A stretch of 64,000 nucleotides of DNA, from positions 868,001 through 932,000 of the forward strand of contig NZ_JAEUZA010000002.1 in NCBI RefSeq assembly GCF_016798245.1, in the 5' to 3' direction. This DNA is from Alkalicoccobacillus gibsonii. GTDB taxonomy: Bacteria > Bacillota > Bacilli > Bacillales > Bacillaceae_D. Position numbers and translations under genes: made by a program. The notes beneath the pieces were generated by a model. That model saw nothing but the letters and a program-made list of their open reading frames with translations, had not been told where the DNA came from and did not search any database. Shown one piece after another: positions 38,721 through 46,892 of the stretch. How positions within the stretch are numbered: the first letter of the stretch is position 1; the number at the start of each line of letters is the position of its first letter.

Positions 38721-39542
38721 ATGAGCTGGTTTTTGTTAGTTGTCATTGGATTGGCAGCAGGTACGGTCGGTAGCTTAATGGGTCTTGGTGGTGGAATTAT
38801 TGTTGTACCAGCACTCTTGTCTCTAAATGGTGTGTTATCCATTTTAAATGATGTGACACCTCAAGTTGCTGCCGGTACCTCTTTATTAATCATGATCTTC
38901 ACTGGAATTTCATCAACGGTTGCTTACGCGAAACAAAAAACGATTGATTTTAAAAGTGGAGCCATCTTCTCTATTGGCATTATTCCTGGAGCCATCTGTG
39001 GGGTTATTATTAACCGAACCGTCAACACGGATGATTTTCTTTTATACTTCGGCATTTTTATGCTAGTAGTTGCTTTTACTTTTTTTGTGCGCAAGTATTT
39101 AAAACCAATGAAGCTACGTCCAAAAGGATTTAAGCGAACAGTCCTGGATCCAAGCGGAAACGAATTTACATACGGCTATCAGCCTGTTTTCGCAATCGTC
39201 CTTAGTTTTTTTGTAGGCATTATCTCAAGCTTATTTGGTGTAGGTGGAGGCGCGCTGATGGTGCCTATCATGATTATTTTATTTGGCTTTCCAGCGCATT
39301 TTGCTGTTGCGACATCGATGTTTGTCATTTTAGTATCTGCATTTATCGGTTCCATTTCACACATGGCTGCGGGTCATGTGAACTGGCTCTATGCTCTTGC
39401 ACTAGTGCCGGGAGCATGGTTTGGTGGACAGCTAGGTGCAGCCATTAATCGTCGAATCTCAAGTGATCGCTTGATCTTTATTTTACGAATTTTTATGGTG
39501 ATCATTGCTATTCGTCTTATTATTCAAGGGCTGAATGGTTAG
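38721..39542 (+). CDS. yunE: TauE/SafE-family anion exporter YunE
   Basis: 273 aa, eight membrane segments in two repeated halves, each opening with a glycine-rich signature: GSLMGLGGGIIVVPALLSL and SSLFGVGGGALMVPIMIIL. The family is linked to transport of sulfite, sulfoacetate or other sulfonates. GAAGGGTTG lies upstream. It is 37 bp after yunF, in the usual order. Confidence 0.88.
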   Translation: MSWFLLVVIGLAAGTVGSLMGLGGGIIVVPALLSLNGVLSILNDVTPQVAAGTSLLIMIFTGISSTVAYAKQKTIDFKSGAIFSIGIIPGAICGVIINRTVNTDDFLLYFGIFMLVVAFTFFVRKYLKPMKLRPKGFKRTVLDPSGNEFTYGYQPVFAIVLSFFVGIISSLFGVGGGALMVPIMIILFGFPAHFAVATSMFVILVSAFIGSISHMAAGHVNWLYALALVPGAWFGGQLGAAINRRISSDRLIFILRIFMVIIAIRLIIQGLNG

Positions 39543-39560
39543 AGTAGGAGGGGGATCAAC

Positions 39561-40925
39561 ATGAGAGAAAAGGTTCTCACTCTTTTTCATACGAATGATA
39601 TACACAGTGATTTTAATCAGTGGCCAGGAATTGTTCGCTATGTAAAGGAACATCGTACGAAGGATTCTTTATTTTTGGATTTAGGAGATCATGCAGATCG
39701 AAGTAATCCGATTACTGAGGCTACAGAAGGAATGGCCAACATGGAGCTACTAAACATAGCTGGTGTTGACTTTGCGACAATTGGTAACAACGAGGGCGTT
39801 ACATTTTCTAAACATCAATTAGATACACTTTACGAAAAAGCGTCGTTTCCAATCCTACTTGCAAACTTATTAAATGAGGATGGCACTCAGCCTTCATGGT
39901 CGATACCATCGTCCATAAAGGTAATGGAAGGTGGATTACGAATTGGCCTATTCGGTGTCACTGCGCCGCTTTCACACTTTTACGAGAAGCTTGGCTGGAC
40001 CGTTGTTGACCTAACAACTTGTATTAAAAAAGAAATTGAAAAGCTCCAACCTCAGGTAGATGCGATCATTTTACTTTCTCATCTTGGATTGTTTAAAGAT
40101 GAACAAATTGCTGAAGAGATTGATGGAATTGATGTAATCATTGGCGCTCATACTCATCATGTGATAGATCAGGGCAAGCGTGTCGGTAACACGCTTATCG
40201 TTCAAGCGGGTAAGCACGGTCATTATCTTGGTGAAGTGACGTTAACCTTTAATCTAGATCATCGACTAACATCATCACAAGCGATCTTACATGAAACGAA
40301 GGAAATGGTTGCAGATCCTGATACCATTCAATACTTAGAACATGCTCGTAAGCGATCTGAAGACATTCTAAAGCAACCATTGGCAACGTTACCTGAGCCA
40401 CTGCCAGTTGACTGGTATAGAGAGACGACGGCTACGAGACTCTTATGTGATGGGGTCACGGAATGGTGTGGTGAGTCCATTGGGATGATGAATGCTGGTG
40501 TGTTATTGAGTGATTTACCTAAGGGACAACTGACCCGTGGAGCTATTCATCGAATATGTCCTCACCCAATCAACCCTTGTGTCATTCAGCTTTCAGGAAG
40601 TGAACTTTGGACAACAATTGAACGAGCCTCGAGCTTAAAATTAATAAATTTAGAGTTAAAAGGATTTGGCTTTCGTGGTCAGGTGTTAGGGAAAATGATT
40701 TATACCGGTATTTCTGTCATATTAGATCCAGACGATGAGGAGAAGGTCGTAAGTATATCAGTGCTAGGTAAACCAATTGATCCTAAAGCAACGTACAGCC
40801 TAGCTACACTTGATATGTATACATTTGGATTCTTATATCCTGAATTAACAGATTCAGAAGACAAAAATTATCTGATGCCTGAATTCTTAAGAGATATCCT
40901 CGCCTGGAAGTTAAACCAACAATAA
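39561..40925 (+). CDS. yunD: Metallophosphatase/5'-nucleotidase YunD
   Basis: 454 aa, without a signal peptide. The calcineurin-like metal motifs are FHTNDIHSD, LDLGDHADRS, GNNEG, and GAHTHH; the C-terminal 5'-nucleotidase domain begins near residue 275. Secreted homologues hydrolyse nucleotides or UDP-sugars. This cytosolic form is a conserved Bacillus protein of uncertain substrate. GTAGGAGGGGG precedes the ATG, 19 bp after yunE. Confidence 0.9.
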   Translation: MREKVLTLFHTNDIHSDFNQWPGIVRYVKEHRTKDSLFLDLGDHADRSNPITEATEGMANMELLNIAGVDFATIGNNEGVTFSKHQLDTLYEKASFPILLANLLNEDGTQPSWSIPSSIKVMEGGLRIGLFGVTAPLSHFYEKLGWTVVDLTTCIKKEIEKLQPQVDAIILLSHLGLFKDEQIAEEIDGIDVIIGAHTHHVIDQGKRVGNTLIVQAGKHGHYLGEVTLTFNLDHRLTSSQAILHETKEMVADPDTIQYLEHARKRSEDILKQPLATLPEPLPVDWYRETTATRLLCDGVTEWCGESIGMMNAGVLLSDLPKGQLTRGAIHRICPHPINPCVIQLSGSELWTTIERASSLKLINLELKGFGFRGQVLGKMIYTGISVILDPDDEEKVVSISVLGKPIDPKATYSLATLDMYTFGFLYPELTDSEDKNYLMPEFLRDILAWKLNQQ

Positions 40926-40942
40926 TTAAGGAACCGTCGGCG

Positions 40943-40971
40943 CCCTCTCTCCATAGAATGTGGAGAAAGGG
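40943..40971 (+). promoter_or_regulatory. Hairpin sequestering the yunC ribosome site
   Basis: CCCTCTCTCCA (40943-40953) pairs with TGGAGAAAGGG (40961-40971) with one mismatch and a 7-nt loop. The 3' arm contains AAAGGG, the only Shine-Dalgarno before the yunC ATG at 40981. No U-run follows, so it is probably translational rather than a terminator (inference). Confidence 0.55.
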
Positions 40972-40980
40972 GTGTTCTGG

Positions 40981-41301
40981 ATGATAGAGGTTCAACCAAT
41001 AACCATTGAGGGTATAGGGTTTACAGCTATTACTGTTAAGTTACCTAAAACAAACTTTATGGCCGTAACCGGTGAGGATGGCTACATTATGTGTGGAGCA
41101 TTAGATGTTGCTTTATTAAATGAAAAGTTAAAAGATCGAGGTATCTTAGCTGGGCGTGCAGTAGGTGTCCGTACGATTGATCAGTTGCTTGCGGCACCTC
41201 TTGAATCTGTAACCTTAGCAGCTGAAGAAAAAGGGGTAAAAAAAGGAACGATCGGTAAAGATGCCATGCTTTTGCTACATGGAATAACACCTGATGAGTA
41301 A
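40981..41301 (+). CDS. yunC: DUF1805 protein YunC
   Basis: 106 aa from the ATG at 40981; the frame extension to 40960 is within the hairpin. Conserved DUF1805 features include FMAVTGEDGYIMCGALDVALL, LNEKLKDRGILAGRAVGVRT and the final MLLLHG. The function is not known. It sits in the yun order between yunD and yunB, with the dihydrofolate reductase gene inserted after it. Confidence 0.9.
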   Translation: MIEVQPITIEGIGFTAITVKLPKTNFMAVTGEDGYIMCGALDVALLNEKLKDRGILAGRAVGVRTIDQLLAAPLESVTLAAEEKGVKKGTIGKDAMLLLHGITPDE

Positions 41302-41323
41302 GGATTTTTCCTTACTCATCAGG
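41290..41323 (+). other. Long perfect hairpin across the yunC stop codon
   Basis: CCTGATGAGTAAGGA (41290-41304) pairs perfectly with TCCTTACTCATCAGG (41309-41323). The yunC stop is inside the stem. The bases after it (TAATGG) are not a U-run, so it is not a normal terminator. It may protect the message end or attenuate. Confidence 0.5.
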
Positions 41324-41357
41324 TAATGGACAAGCCATATGACAGGGGGAACCAAAG

Positions 41358-41843
41358 ATGATTTCTTATATTTTTGCAATGGATGAAGAACGAGCAATTG
41401 GAAAAAATAACGATTTGCCATGGCACTTGCCTGCTGATTTTCAATTCTTTAAAGATACAACAAAACATCACACCATCGTAATGGGACGTAAAACCTTTGA
41501 TTCTCTTGATAAGAGGCCTTTGCCTCATCGACGCAATATTATAGTGACCCGTAATAAAGACTACGTTGCAGATGGCTGTGAAGTGGTACATACCATTGAT
41601 GAGGCAAAAGCGTTATTTCATCCAGATGAAGAAACGTTTGTTATTGGAGGGACAGAGCTTTTTAAACTTTTTATGGACGATGCTGATCGAATGTATATTA
41701 CTCGAATTGAAGGTGTGTTTAATGGAGATACCTTTTTCCCTGAAGTACCAGAGGAAGAGTGGAAGCTTGTTTCGAGTCGTGAGGGCGTTGTGGATGAAAA
41801 GAATAAGCACAAGCATCAGTATGAAGTATACGAACGAGTCTAA
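41358..41843 (+). CDS. dfrA: Dihydrofolate reductase
   Basis: 161 aa. DHFR signatures: ISYIFAMDEERAIGKNNDLPW at the start (with the LPWHLPAD folate site), VMGRKTFDSL for NADPH, and FVIGGTELF. It reduces dihydrofolate to tetrahydrofolate for thymidylate synthesis. No thyA partner is next to it. ACAGGGGGAACC precedes the ATG. It is placed between yunC and yunB. Confidence 0.96.
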   Translation: MISYIFAMDEERAIGKNNDLPWHLPADFQFFKDTTKHHTIVMGRKTFDSLDKRPLPHRRNIIVTRNKDYVADGCEVVHTIDEAKALFHPDEETFVIGGTELFKLFMDDADRMYITRIEGVFNGDTFFPEVPEEEWKLVSSREGVVDEKNKHKHQYEVYERV

Positions 41844-41864
41844 GGTTGTATAAAGTAAAAGGTC

Positions 41865-41909
41865 AAAACCCCCATCTTCTTGCATACAGTTTAGTAGGAG
41901 GGGGTTTTT
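41865..41909 (+). terminator. Terminator of dfrA overlapping the yunB ribosome site
   Basis: AAAACCCCC (41865-41873) pairs with GGGGGTTTT (41900-41908), followed by T, with a 26-nt loop. The 3' arm and loop end hold GGAGGGGG, the yunB Shine-Dalgarno, and the yunB ATG is at 41913. So the same structure could stop dfrA transcripts and hide the yunB site. Confidence 0.6.
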
Positions 41910-41912
41910 GGC

Positions 41913-42677
41913 ATGTTCAATCGACGACCCATACGACGAACGAGACAAAAAGGGCCGCTGCCTTTTCGATATGTACTTCTATTATCCATACTCATCTTTA
42001 GTTTAATGACTTATCAGGGAATCTGGTTAATTGATAAAAAGATTCGACCAGTCATTGTGCAGATTGCCGAAATGGAGTTGAAAAACATTGCGACTCATTC
42101 ACTCGAAGGTGCGCTAAATCAAAAGTTAGGGCAGACCATAAACATGGATGAGCTATTAATTATAGATAAAGATGATAGTGGCTATGTAACGATGCTTAGC
42201 TTTGATGCAGGGGAATATAATCGAATCTTAGGAGAAACGCTAACGGAGGTCCACCATCAGCTTAACGAGTTAAAAACAGGACCAGAAGGCGAAGTCATTG
42301 GCGAGGATCGCGTCATTCTCTATGAAATTCCACTAGGTCGAGCCTTAAATAACTCGCTACTCGCTGAGCTTGGTCCATCTATCCCTGTTAGACTGCAAAC
42401 GATTAGCCATGTAAAGGTGAATATGAGTGATAAAGTAGAACCAGTGAATATAAATAGTACAAGAATCTCCTTAAATATAGATGTAGACATCGAAGTTGAA
42501 GTAGTGATTCCATTTGCTGTGACCACAGAAGCCATTAGCGTTACTTTACCTGTTGGCTTTTCAGTCATTAATGGACCAGTTCCTAATTACTACATGCAAG
42601 GTGGGGGAGGCGCAATTATGCCAGCACCAGTTGTTACTCCTGAAGAAATTGAAGAAACGGAAGAATCAGTAGATTAG
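41913..42677 (+). CDS. yunB: Sporulation protein YunB
   Basis: 254 aa. One N-terminal membrane segment (FRYVLLLSILIFSLMTYQGI), then a domain with repeated similarity to YqfD/YlmC-type sporulation proteins: AEMELKNIATHSLEGALNQK and VPLGRALNNSLLAELGP-like EIPLGRALNNSLLAELGPSI. In B. subtilis YunB is needed for efficient sporulation and is made in the mother cell. The C-terminus is glycine-rich then acidic. Followed by the lysine riboswitch region. Confidence 0.9.
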   Translation: MFNRRPIRRTRQKGPLPFRYVLLLSILIFSLMTYQGIWLIDKKIRPVIVQIAEMELKNIATHSLEGALNQKLGQTINMDELLIIDKDDSGYVTMLSFDAGEYNRILGETLTEVHHQLNELKTGPEGEVIGEDRVILYEIPLGRALNNSLLAELGPSIPVRLQTISHVKVNMSDKVEPVNINSTRISLNIDVDIEVEVVIPFAVTTEAISVTLPVGFSVINGPVPNYYMQGGGGAIMPAPVVTPEEIEETEESVD

Positions 42678-42762
42678 ATCAATTCTAAAGCCTGTTGATA
42701 GAATGATTTGTGTGTGTTAAGGTATACAAGTTGACTAAACTAAATAGTATAAACCTCATGTC

Positions 42763-42905
42763 GAGTGAGGTAGAGGCGCGAATCTTAAAAGTACATTTGT
42801 GGAGTGGCAACGATGATGCAAATGGAAAGGAAGCTTCGCCGAAACAGGAAGGGTGGCAAATTCTTTTTGTTGGGTCAGTGGTGAACAACTACTGGACTGT
42901 CACAG
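42763..42905 (+). ncRNA. Lysine riboswitch (L-box)
   Basis: It contains the diagnostic GAGGTAGAGGCGCGAATCTT, AGTACATTTGTGGAGTGGCA, GGAAGCTTCGCCGAAACAGG, GGGTCAGTGGTG and the closing CTGGACTGTCAC, which pairs with GTGA near 42765 to form P1. Lysine binding should favour the terminator at 42957-42998 and switch off nhaC. Short ORFs across this stretch are not genes. It fills the 347-bp gap 42678-43024. Confidence 0.95.
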
Positions 42906-42956
42906 TATATAAACTGTGGAGGACTATCAACATGGAATGGGCGTTTGTGCATATAG

Positions 42957-42998
42957 AGAGCCATCATGGGATATCCATGATGGCTCTTATTTTTATTT
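42957..42998 (+). terminator. Lysine-riboswitch terminator
   Basis: AGAGCCATCATGG (42957-42969) pairs with CCATGATGGCTCT (42975-42987), followed by TATTTTTATTT, 26 bp before the nhaC start. Confidence 0.92.
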
Positions 42999-43024
42999 AA
43001 ACGATAGAGAGGAAAATTGGTTAT

Positions 43025-44626
43025 ATGGATGTTTACTCGATTATACCCCCACTTCTTGCACTTATACTCGTTATCCTAACGAGAAAGGTTCTATTATCAC
43101 TAGGAGTGAGCATTATACTTGGAGCGCTCATGCTTTATGATTTCTCAATCCCTAAAGCAGCGACAGAGATTGTTCACATTGTTAGTTCATTATTTTTTAG
43201 TTATGAGATCGCAGAACCCGTTACTTTTGGAGGAATCGCAAATGGAATCGTAGAAAGCGGTTTTGCGATTAACGACTGGGAGTTTTTCATATTACTCTTT
43301 CTTATTTTACTTGGCATGGTCGCTTCCTTTATTTCTTTTTCAGGAGGAAGTACTGCTTTTGGAGAGTGGGCTGTAAAACGGATTAAGACACGTAAGGGAG
43401 CTCAGCTTCTTCCAATCGTGTTAGGGTTTATCATTTTTATTGATGATTATTTTAATAGTTTAACCGTTGGAAATGTCAGTCGCCCGGTTACGGACCGTCA
43501 TCGTATCTCACGTGCAAAGCTTGCTTACTATGTGGATTCCACAGCAGCGCCGATTTGTGTGATTGCACCATTATCTAGCTGGGGTGCATATATTATCACG
43601 ATCATCGCTGGAGTGTTGGAGAAAAACGAAGTAACCGATTATAGTGCATTTCAAGCCTTTCTTTCAATGATTCCTATGAACCTATATGCAATGACTGCGT
43701 TAGCCATGGTATTTGTCGTTGCCTTGTACAAGTTTGATATTGGTCTTATGAAAAAGCACGAAGATTTAGCCATTCGTGAAGGCGTCCTCTATGATTTATC
43801 TAAAGGGGAGCCAGAGGGATCTGCAGAGACAGGAGCTGGTGAACAACAAGGGAAGATTAGCTACCTTATTCTCCCGATTGTTACTCTTGTCATCGTAACT
43901 GTAGGGTTCATGATTACGACTGGTATATCAGGAGCCAGAGATGAAGGCGTTGCTGTGAACATGATGAGTATTTTTGAGTTCACAGACATCTCCCGTTCCT
44001 TATTATATGGAGCCATTGTTGGATTTTTGACTACATTAATTTGTACAATTTTTACAAAACCTGCTTCAAAAGACGTATTTGTTGTGGCAAAAGCTGGATT
44101 TAAATCGATGCTCCCTGCTGTTTGTATCTTGCTTTTAGCATGGACGATTAGTTCAATCATTGGTGATCTCGGAACAGGTGCTTATCTTGCATCTCTTGTA
44201 AGCAACGGAATTCCACCATTTTTACTTCCGCTTATGTTATTTGCTATTGCAGGTATCTCTGCAGTTTCAACTGGAACATCATGGGGAACCTTTGCCATTC
44301 TTCTCCCGATCGCTGGAGATATGGGAGCAACTGTGGACAGTTCATTGCTTCTACCAATGCTAGCTGCTGTTATGGCTGGATCCATTTTTGGAGATCATGT
44401 ATCTCCAATCTCAGATACCACCATTTTATCTGCTGCGGGTTCTGGAAGTCATCACATCGACCACGTAATGACTCAGCTTCCATATGCGATTATAGCTGCA
44501 GTTGTTGCAGCGTTTGGATTTTTCCTCTTGCCACTACTTGGAACGGTTATCACTTTAGTTATAACAATTGTAGTTCTAATTCTAGTTGCGGTTGTGATCA
44601 AAAAGGTACAAGCAAAAAATAGTTGA
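43025..44626 (+). CDS. NhaC-family transporter under lysine control
   Basis: 533 aa with about twelve membrane segments. The NhaC signature is seen in FIIFIDDYFNSLTVGNVSRP with VTDRHRISRAKLAYYVDSTAAP, and in AISAVSTGTSWGTFAILLP with GSIFGDHVSPISDTTILSAAG. Annotated relatives exchange Na+ for H+. Comparative genomics of L-box regulons has proposed that NhaC-type proteins behind lysine riboswitches import lysine, and the riboswitch here supports that for this gene (inference). GAGAGGAAAA precedes the ATG. Confidence 0.88.
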   Translation: MDVYSIIPPLLALILVILTRKVLLSLGVSIILGALMLYDFSIPKAATEIVHIVSSLFFSYEIAEPVTFGGIANGIVESGFAINDWEFFILLFLILLGMVASFISFSGGSTAFGEWAVKRIKTRKGAQLLPIVLGFIIFIDDYFNSLTVGNVSRPVTDRHRISRAKLAYYVDSTAAPICVIAPLSSWGAYIITIIAGVLEKNEVTDYSAFQAFLSMIPMNLYAMTALAMVFVVALYKFDIGLMKKHEDLAIREGVLYDLSKGEPEGSAETGAGEQQGKISYLILPIVTLVIVTVGFMITTGISGARDEGVAVNMMSIFEFTDISRSLLYGAIVGFLTTLICTIFTKPASKDVFVVAKAGFKSMLPAVCILLLAWTISSIIGDLGTGAYLASLVSNGIPPFLLPLMLFAIAGISAVSTGTSWGTFAILLPIAGDMGATVDSSLLLPMLAAVMAGSIFGDHVSPISDTTILSAAGSGSHHIDHVMTQLPYAIIAAVVAAFGFFLLPLLGTVITLVITIVVLILVAVVIKKVQAKNS

Positions 44627-44638
44627 CTGACAAACAAA

Positions 44639-44673
44639 TAAAGCGCGCATGCAAGTAGCATGCGCGCTTTTTA
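44639..44673. terminator. Terminator after nhaC
   Basis: AAGCGCGCATGC (44641-44652) pairs with GCATGCGCGCTT (44658-44669), followed by TTT. The stem is 12 bp and very GC-rich. Confidence 0.92.
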
Positions 44674-44724
44674 TGATAGTCTAGTTAAATGATCGAATAA
44701 ATAAGCAGCCACTCATTTACTAGA

Positions 44725-44895
44725 TTATCTAACCTGTTGTACTCTCCATTGATCAGCCCTCAACAACGAATTTGCGTTCAGTTTCTTTGCCAACAATTCT
44801 GCGGCAACAGAATCCGTAAAGGTTTTATCCAAATGGCTGTTTGAATCCTTCAGAGTCTCTGTTACCCCTTTTACAGTACGAATAACTTTGTACAT
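44725..44895 (-). CDS. Small protein of 56 residues, unknown function
   Basis: This small frame has an ATG at 44895, preceded by GAGGAGTG at a spacing of seven, and a stop at 44725-44727. The product starts MYKVIRTVKGVTETLKDSNS and continues with SVAAELLAKKLNANSLLRAD, an alternating amphipathic helix rich in Lys and Leu. It ends QQVR. The good ribosome site, the codon use and isolation between two convergent or divergent units support a real gene. No family recognised. Confidence 0.6.
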   Translation of the reverse strand: MYKVIRTVKGVTETLKDSNSHLDKTFTDSVAAELLAKKLNANSLLRADQWRVQQVR

Positions 44896-45061
44896 GGGGC
44901 ACACTCCTCGATACCGATTCAGCCCATCGTGAAGCTGTTAGTTCATTCTCTCACACTAATCTAGCGAAGTATACAAAAGATTATGAGAAATAGACCCTTT
45001 TCCCTAACTTAATTATTTTTAAACATAACTCGACAAATCTTTTATTTGGGTATAACTTACT

Positions 45062-45090
45062 TTGACAACTGTAAGACGCATGCCTATAAT
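45062..45090 (+). promoter_or_regulatory. Consensus SigA promoter of the NSS transporter
   Basis: A perfect TTGACA (45062-45067), 17-bp spacer and perfect TATAAT (45085-45090). The leader of about 115 nt before the ATG at 45213 includes a hairpin CAGATCA/TGATCTG (45154-45184). In the 317-bp gap 44896-45212 I see nothing else. Confidence 0.85.
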
Positions 45091-45212
45091 GAATAATTGA
45101 CATTGTGTTAAGAAAATGACGATTTTTCCTACAATATGTCTAATTTGAATTGTCAGATCATTTTGACTAAAGTGACCTGATCTGTGAACAAGTTGAAGGG
45201 AGTTCAAACAGT

Positions 45213-46736
45213 ATGGCAGAAAGAGAACAATGGGGGTCCAGAGCCGGATTCGTATTAGCTGCAATTGGTTCTGCAGTAGGATTAGGGAATATTTGGAGAT
45301 TCCCGTATGTTGCATATGAGAATGGAGGAGGCGCTTTTTTAATTCCGTATCTCTTTGCATTATTAACTGCGGGTATTCCAATTTTAATTATGGAATTCAC
45401 AATGGGTCAAAGGTTCCGTGGATCATCTCCATTAACATATGCTCGTATTAATAGGAAAGCTGAATGGATGGGCTGGTGGCAGATTGCTATCGCATTTGTT
45501 ATATCTACTTATTATTCCGTCATCATTGCCTGGGCCATTTCTTATACGTATTTTTCGTTCAGCTTAAGCTGGGGAGACAACCCAGAAGGATTTTTATTTA
45601 ACGATTTTCTAAAGGTTGAAGAAGGAGTCGGTTATTTCGGTTCGCTTGTTCCTGGAGTATTGATTCCCTTGATTATCGTTTGGGCTACTACATTAGCCAT
45701 TTTGTTTAAAGGTGTTAAAAAAGGAATTGAACTAGCAAACCGCATTCTAATTCCTACCTTGATTCTTATGTTTTTATGTATCGTTATTCGTGCATTAACG
45801 CTTGAAGGAGCTAGTGTTGGATTAGATGCATTTTTCAGACCTGATTGGGAAGGGTTAAAAAACCCGAGTGTCTGGGTAGCGGCTTACGGACACATCTTCT
45901 TTAGTTTATCTGTTGCTTTTGCGATTATGATCACGTACTCAAGTTATTTACCGAAGAAAGCGGATATTAATAATAATGCATTTATTACGGCATTTAGTAA
46001 CTCCGGTTTTGAGATTCTCGCGGGTATTGGGGTTTTTGCGGTACTTGGATTCATGGCGGTATCAAGTGGGGTAGGAATTGATGAAGTGGCAGCAGGCGGA
46101 GTTGGACTTGCCTTTGTTGTATTTCCACAGATTATTAATACATTCCCAGGATTTAATGAATTCTTTGGTTTCTTATTTTTTGGATGTTTAGTACTGGCTG
46201 GGATTACATCACTTATCTCGATCGTAGAAACCTATGTAGCAGGGATTCAAGATAAATTCAACGTGACTCGTACAAAAGCGGTTATCGTTGGTGGTGGATT
46301 ATCTGCATTAATTTCACTAGTATTTGCTACTCAAAATGGTGTGAATATTCTTGATGCGGTTGATTACTTTATTAATAACTTTGGTATTGCGGTATCAGGT
46401 TTAGTTACTGTTGTTGCTATGGGTTGGGTATTCCGCAAGCTTCCTGAAATTAAAGATCATACAAACCGTGTATCAGACTTTAAAATCGGTAGCTGGTGGA
46501 CATTCTGCTTAATGGTTGTTACACCAATTATCTTGGGAATTATGTTTGTTCAGAACCTATATACAAACCTTACAAGTAATTATGGTGAACTTGAAACAAG
46601 CTTCTTACTTACATTTGGCTGGAGTGTTGCGGTACTTGCGATCGTCTTTGGATTTGTCATCTCAGCATTAAAATGGCAAACAGGAAAGAACCAACTAACT
46701 GTAAAAGAGATTCAAGAAGGGAAGGATGACGAATGA
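45213..46736 (+). CDS. Sodium-dependent NSS-family transporter
   Basis: 507 aa, about twelve membrane segments. The neurotransmitter:sodium symporter signature is at the start: REQWGSRAGFVLAAIGSAVG with LGNIWRFPYVAYENGGGAFL. The LeuT-like inverted repeat follows. It imports an amino acid with Na+; the small adjacent partner (46733-46852) points to the methionine/alanine MetP type (inference). Its stop overlaps the partner start (ATGA). Confidence 0.92.
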   Translation: MAEREQWGSRAGFVLAAIGSAVGLGNIWRFPYVAYENGGGAFLIPYLFALLTAGIPILIMEFTMGQRFRGSSPLTYARINRKAEWMGWWQIAIAFVISTYYSVIIAWAISYTYFSFSLSWGDNPEGFLFNDFLKVEEGVGYFGSLVPGVLIPLIIVWATTLAILFKGVKKGIELANRILIPTLILMFLCIVIRALTLEGASVGLDAFFRPDWEGLKNPSVWVAAYGHIFFSLSVAFAIMITYSSYLPKKADINNNAFITAFSNSGFEILAGIGVFAVLGFMAVSSGVGIDEVAAGGVGLAFVVFPQIINTFPGFNEFFGFLFFGCLVLAGITSLISIVETYVAGIQDKFNVTRTKAVIVGGGLSALISLVFATQNGVNILDAVDYFINNFGIAVSGLVTVVAMGWVFRKLPEIKDHTNRVSDFKIGSWWTFCLMVVTPIILGIMFVQNLYTNLTSNYGELETSFLLTFGWSVAVLAIVFGFVISALKWQTGKNQLTVKEIQEGKDDE

Positions 46737-46852
46737 GTACCAGTGCAATTGTCATGCTTATACTAAGTACAACCATTATTTGGGGCGGTTTAGTATTCAG
46801 TATTGTGAATGCTAAAAAAGCAACCAAACGGAAAGAAGCTCAAAATAAATAA
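46733..46852 (+). CDS. MetS-like small subunit of the NSS transporter
   Basis: 39 aa; the ATG at 46733 overlaps the NSS stop. One membrane segment (SAIVMLILSTTIIWGGLVFS) is followed by a Lys-rich tail (NAKKATKRKEAQNK). MetS of Corynebacterium, a small hydrophobic partner needed by the MetP transporter, has the same shape and place. The short length means many annotation pipelines would miss it. Confidence 0.85.
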   Translation: MSTSAIVMLILSTTIIWGGLVFSIVNAKKATKRKEAQNK

Positions 46853-46853
46853 C

Positions 46854-46892
46854 AAAAAGCCTCTAGGAAAAGCGATTCCTAGAGGCTTTTTT
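46854..46892. terminator. Bidirectional terminator
   Basis: GCCTCTAGGAA and TTCCTAGAGGC make an 11-bp stem flanked by AAAAA and TTTTTT, serving the NSS operon (+) and lytH (-). Confidence 0.92.

Noticed and set aside
42710-43140. Short open frames of 96 and 74 codons
   Set aside because: They run across the lysine riboswitch and its terminator, have no ribosome site, and their products look like translated structured RNA.
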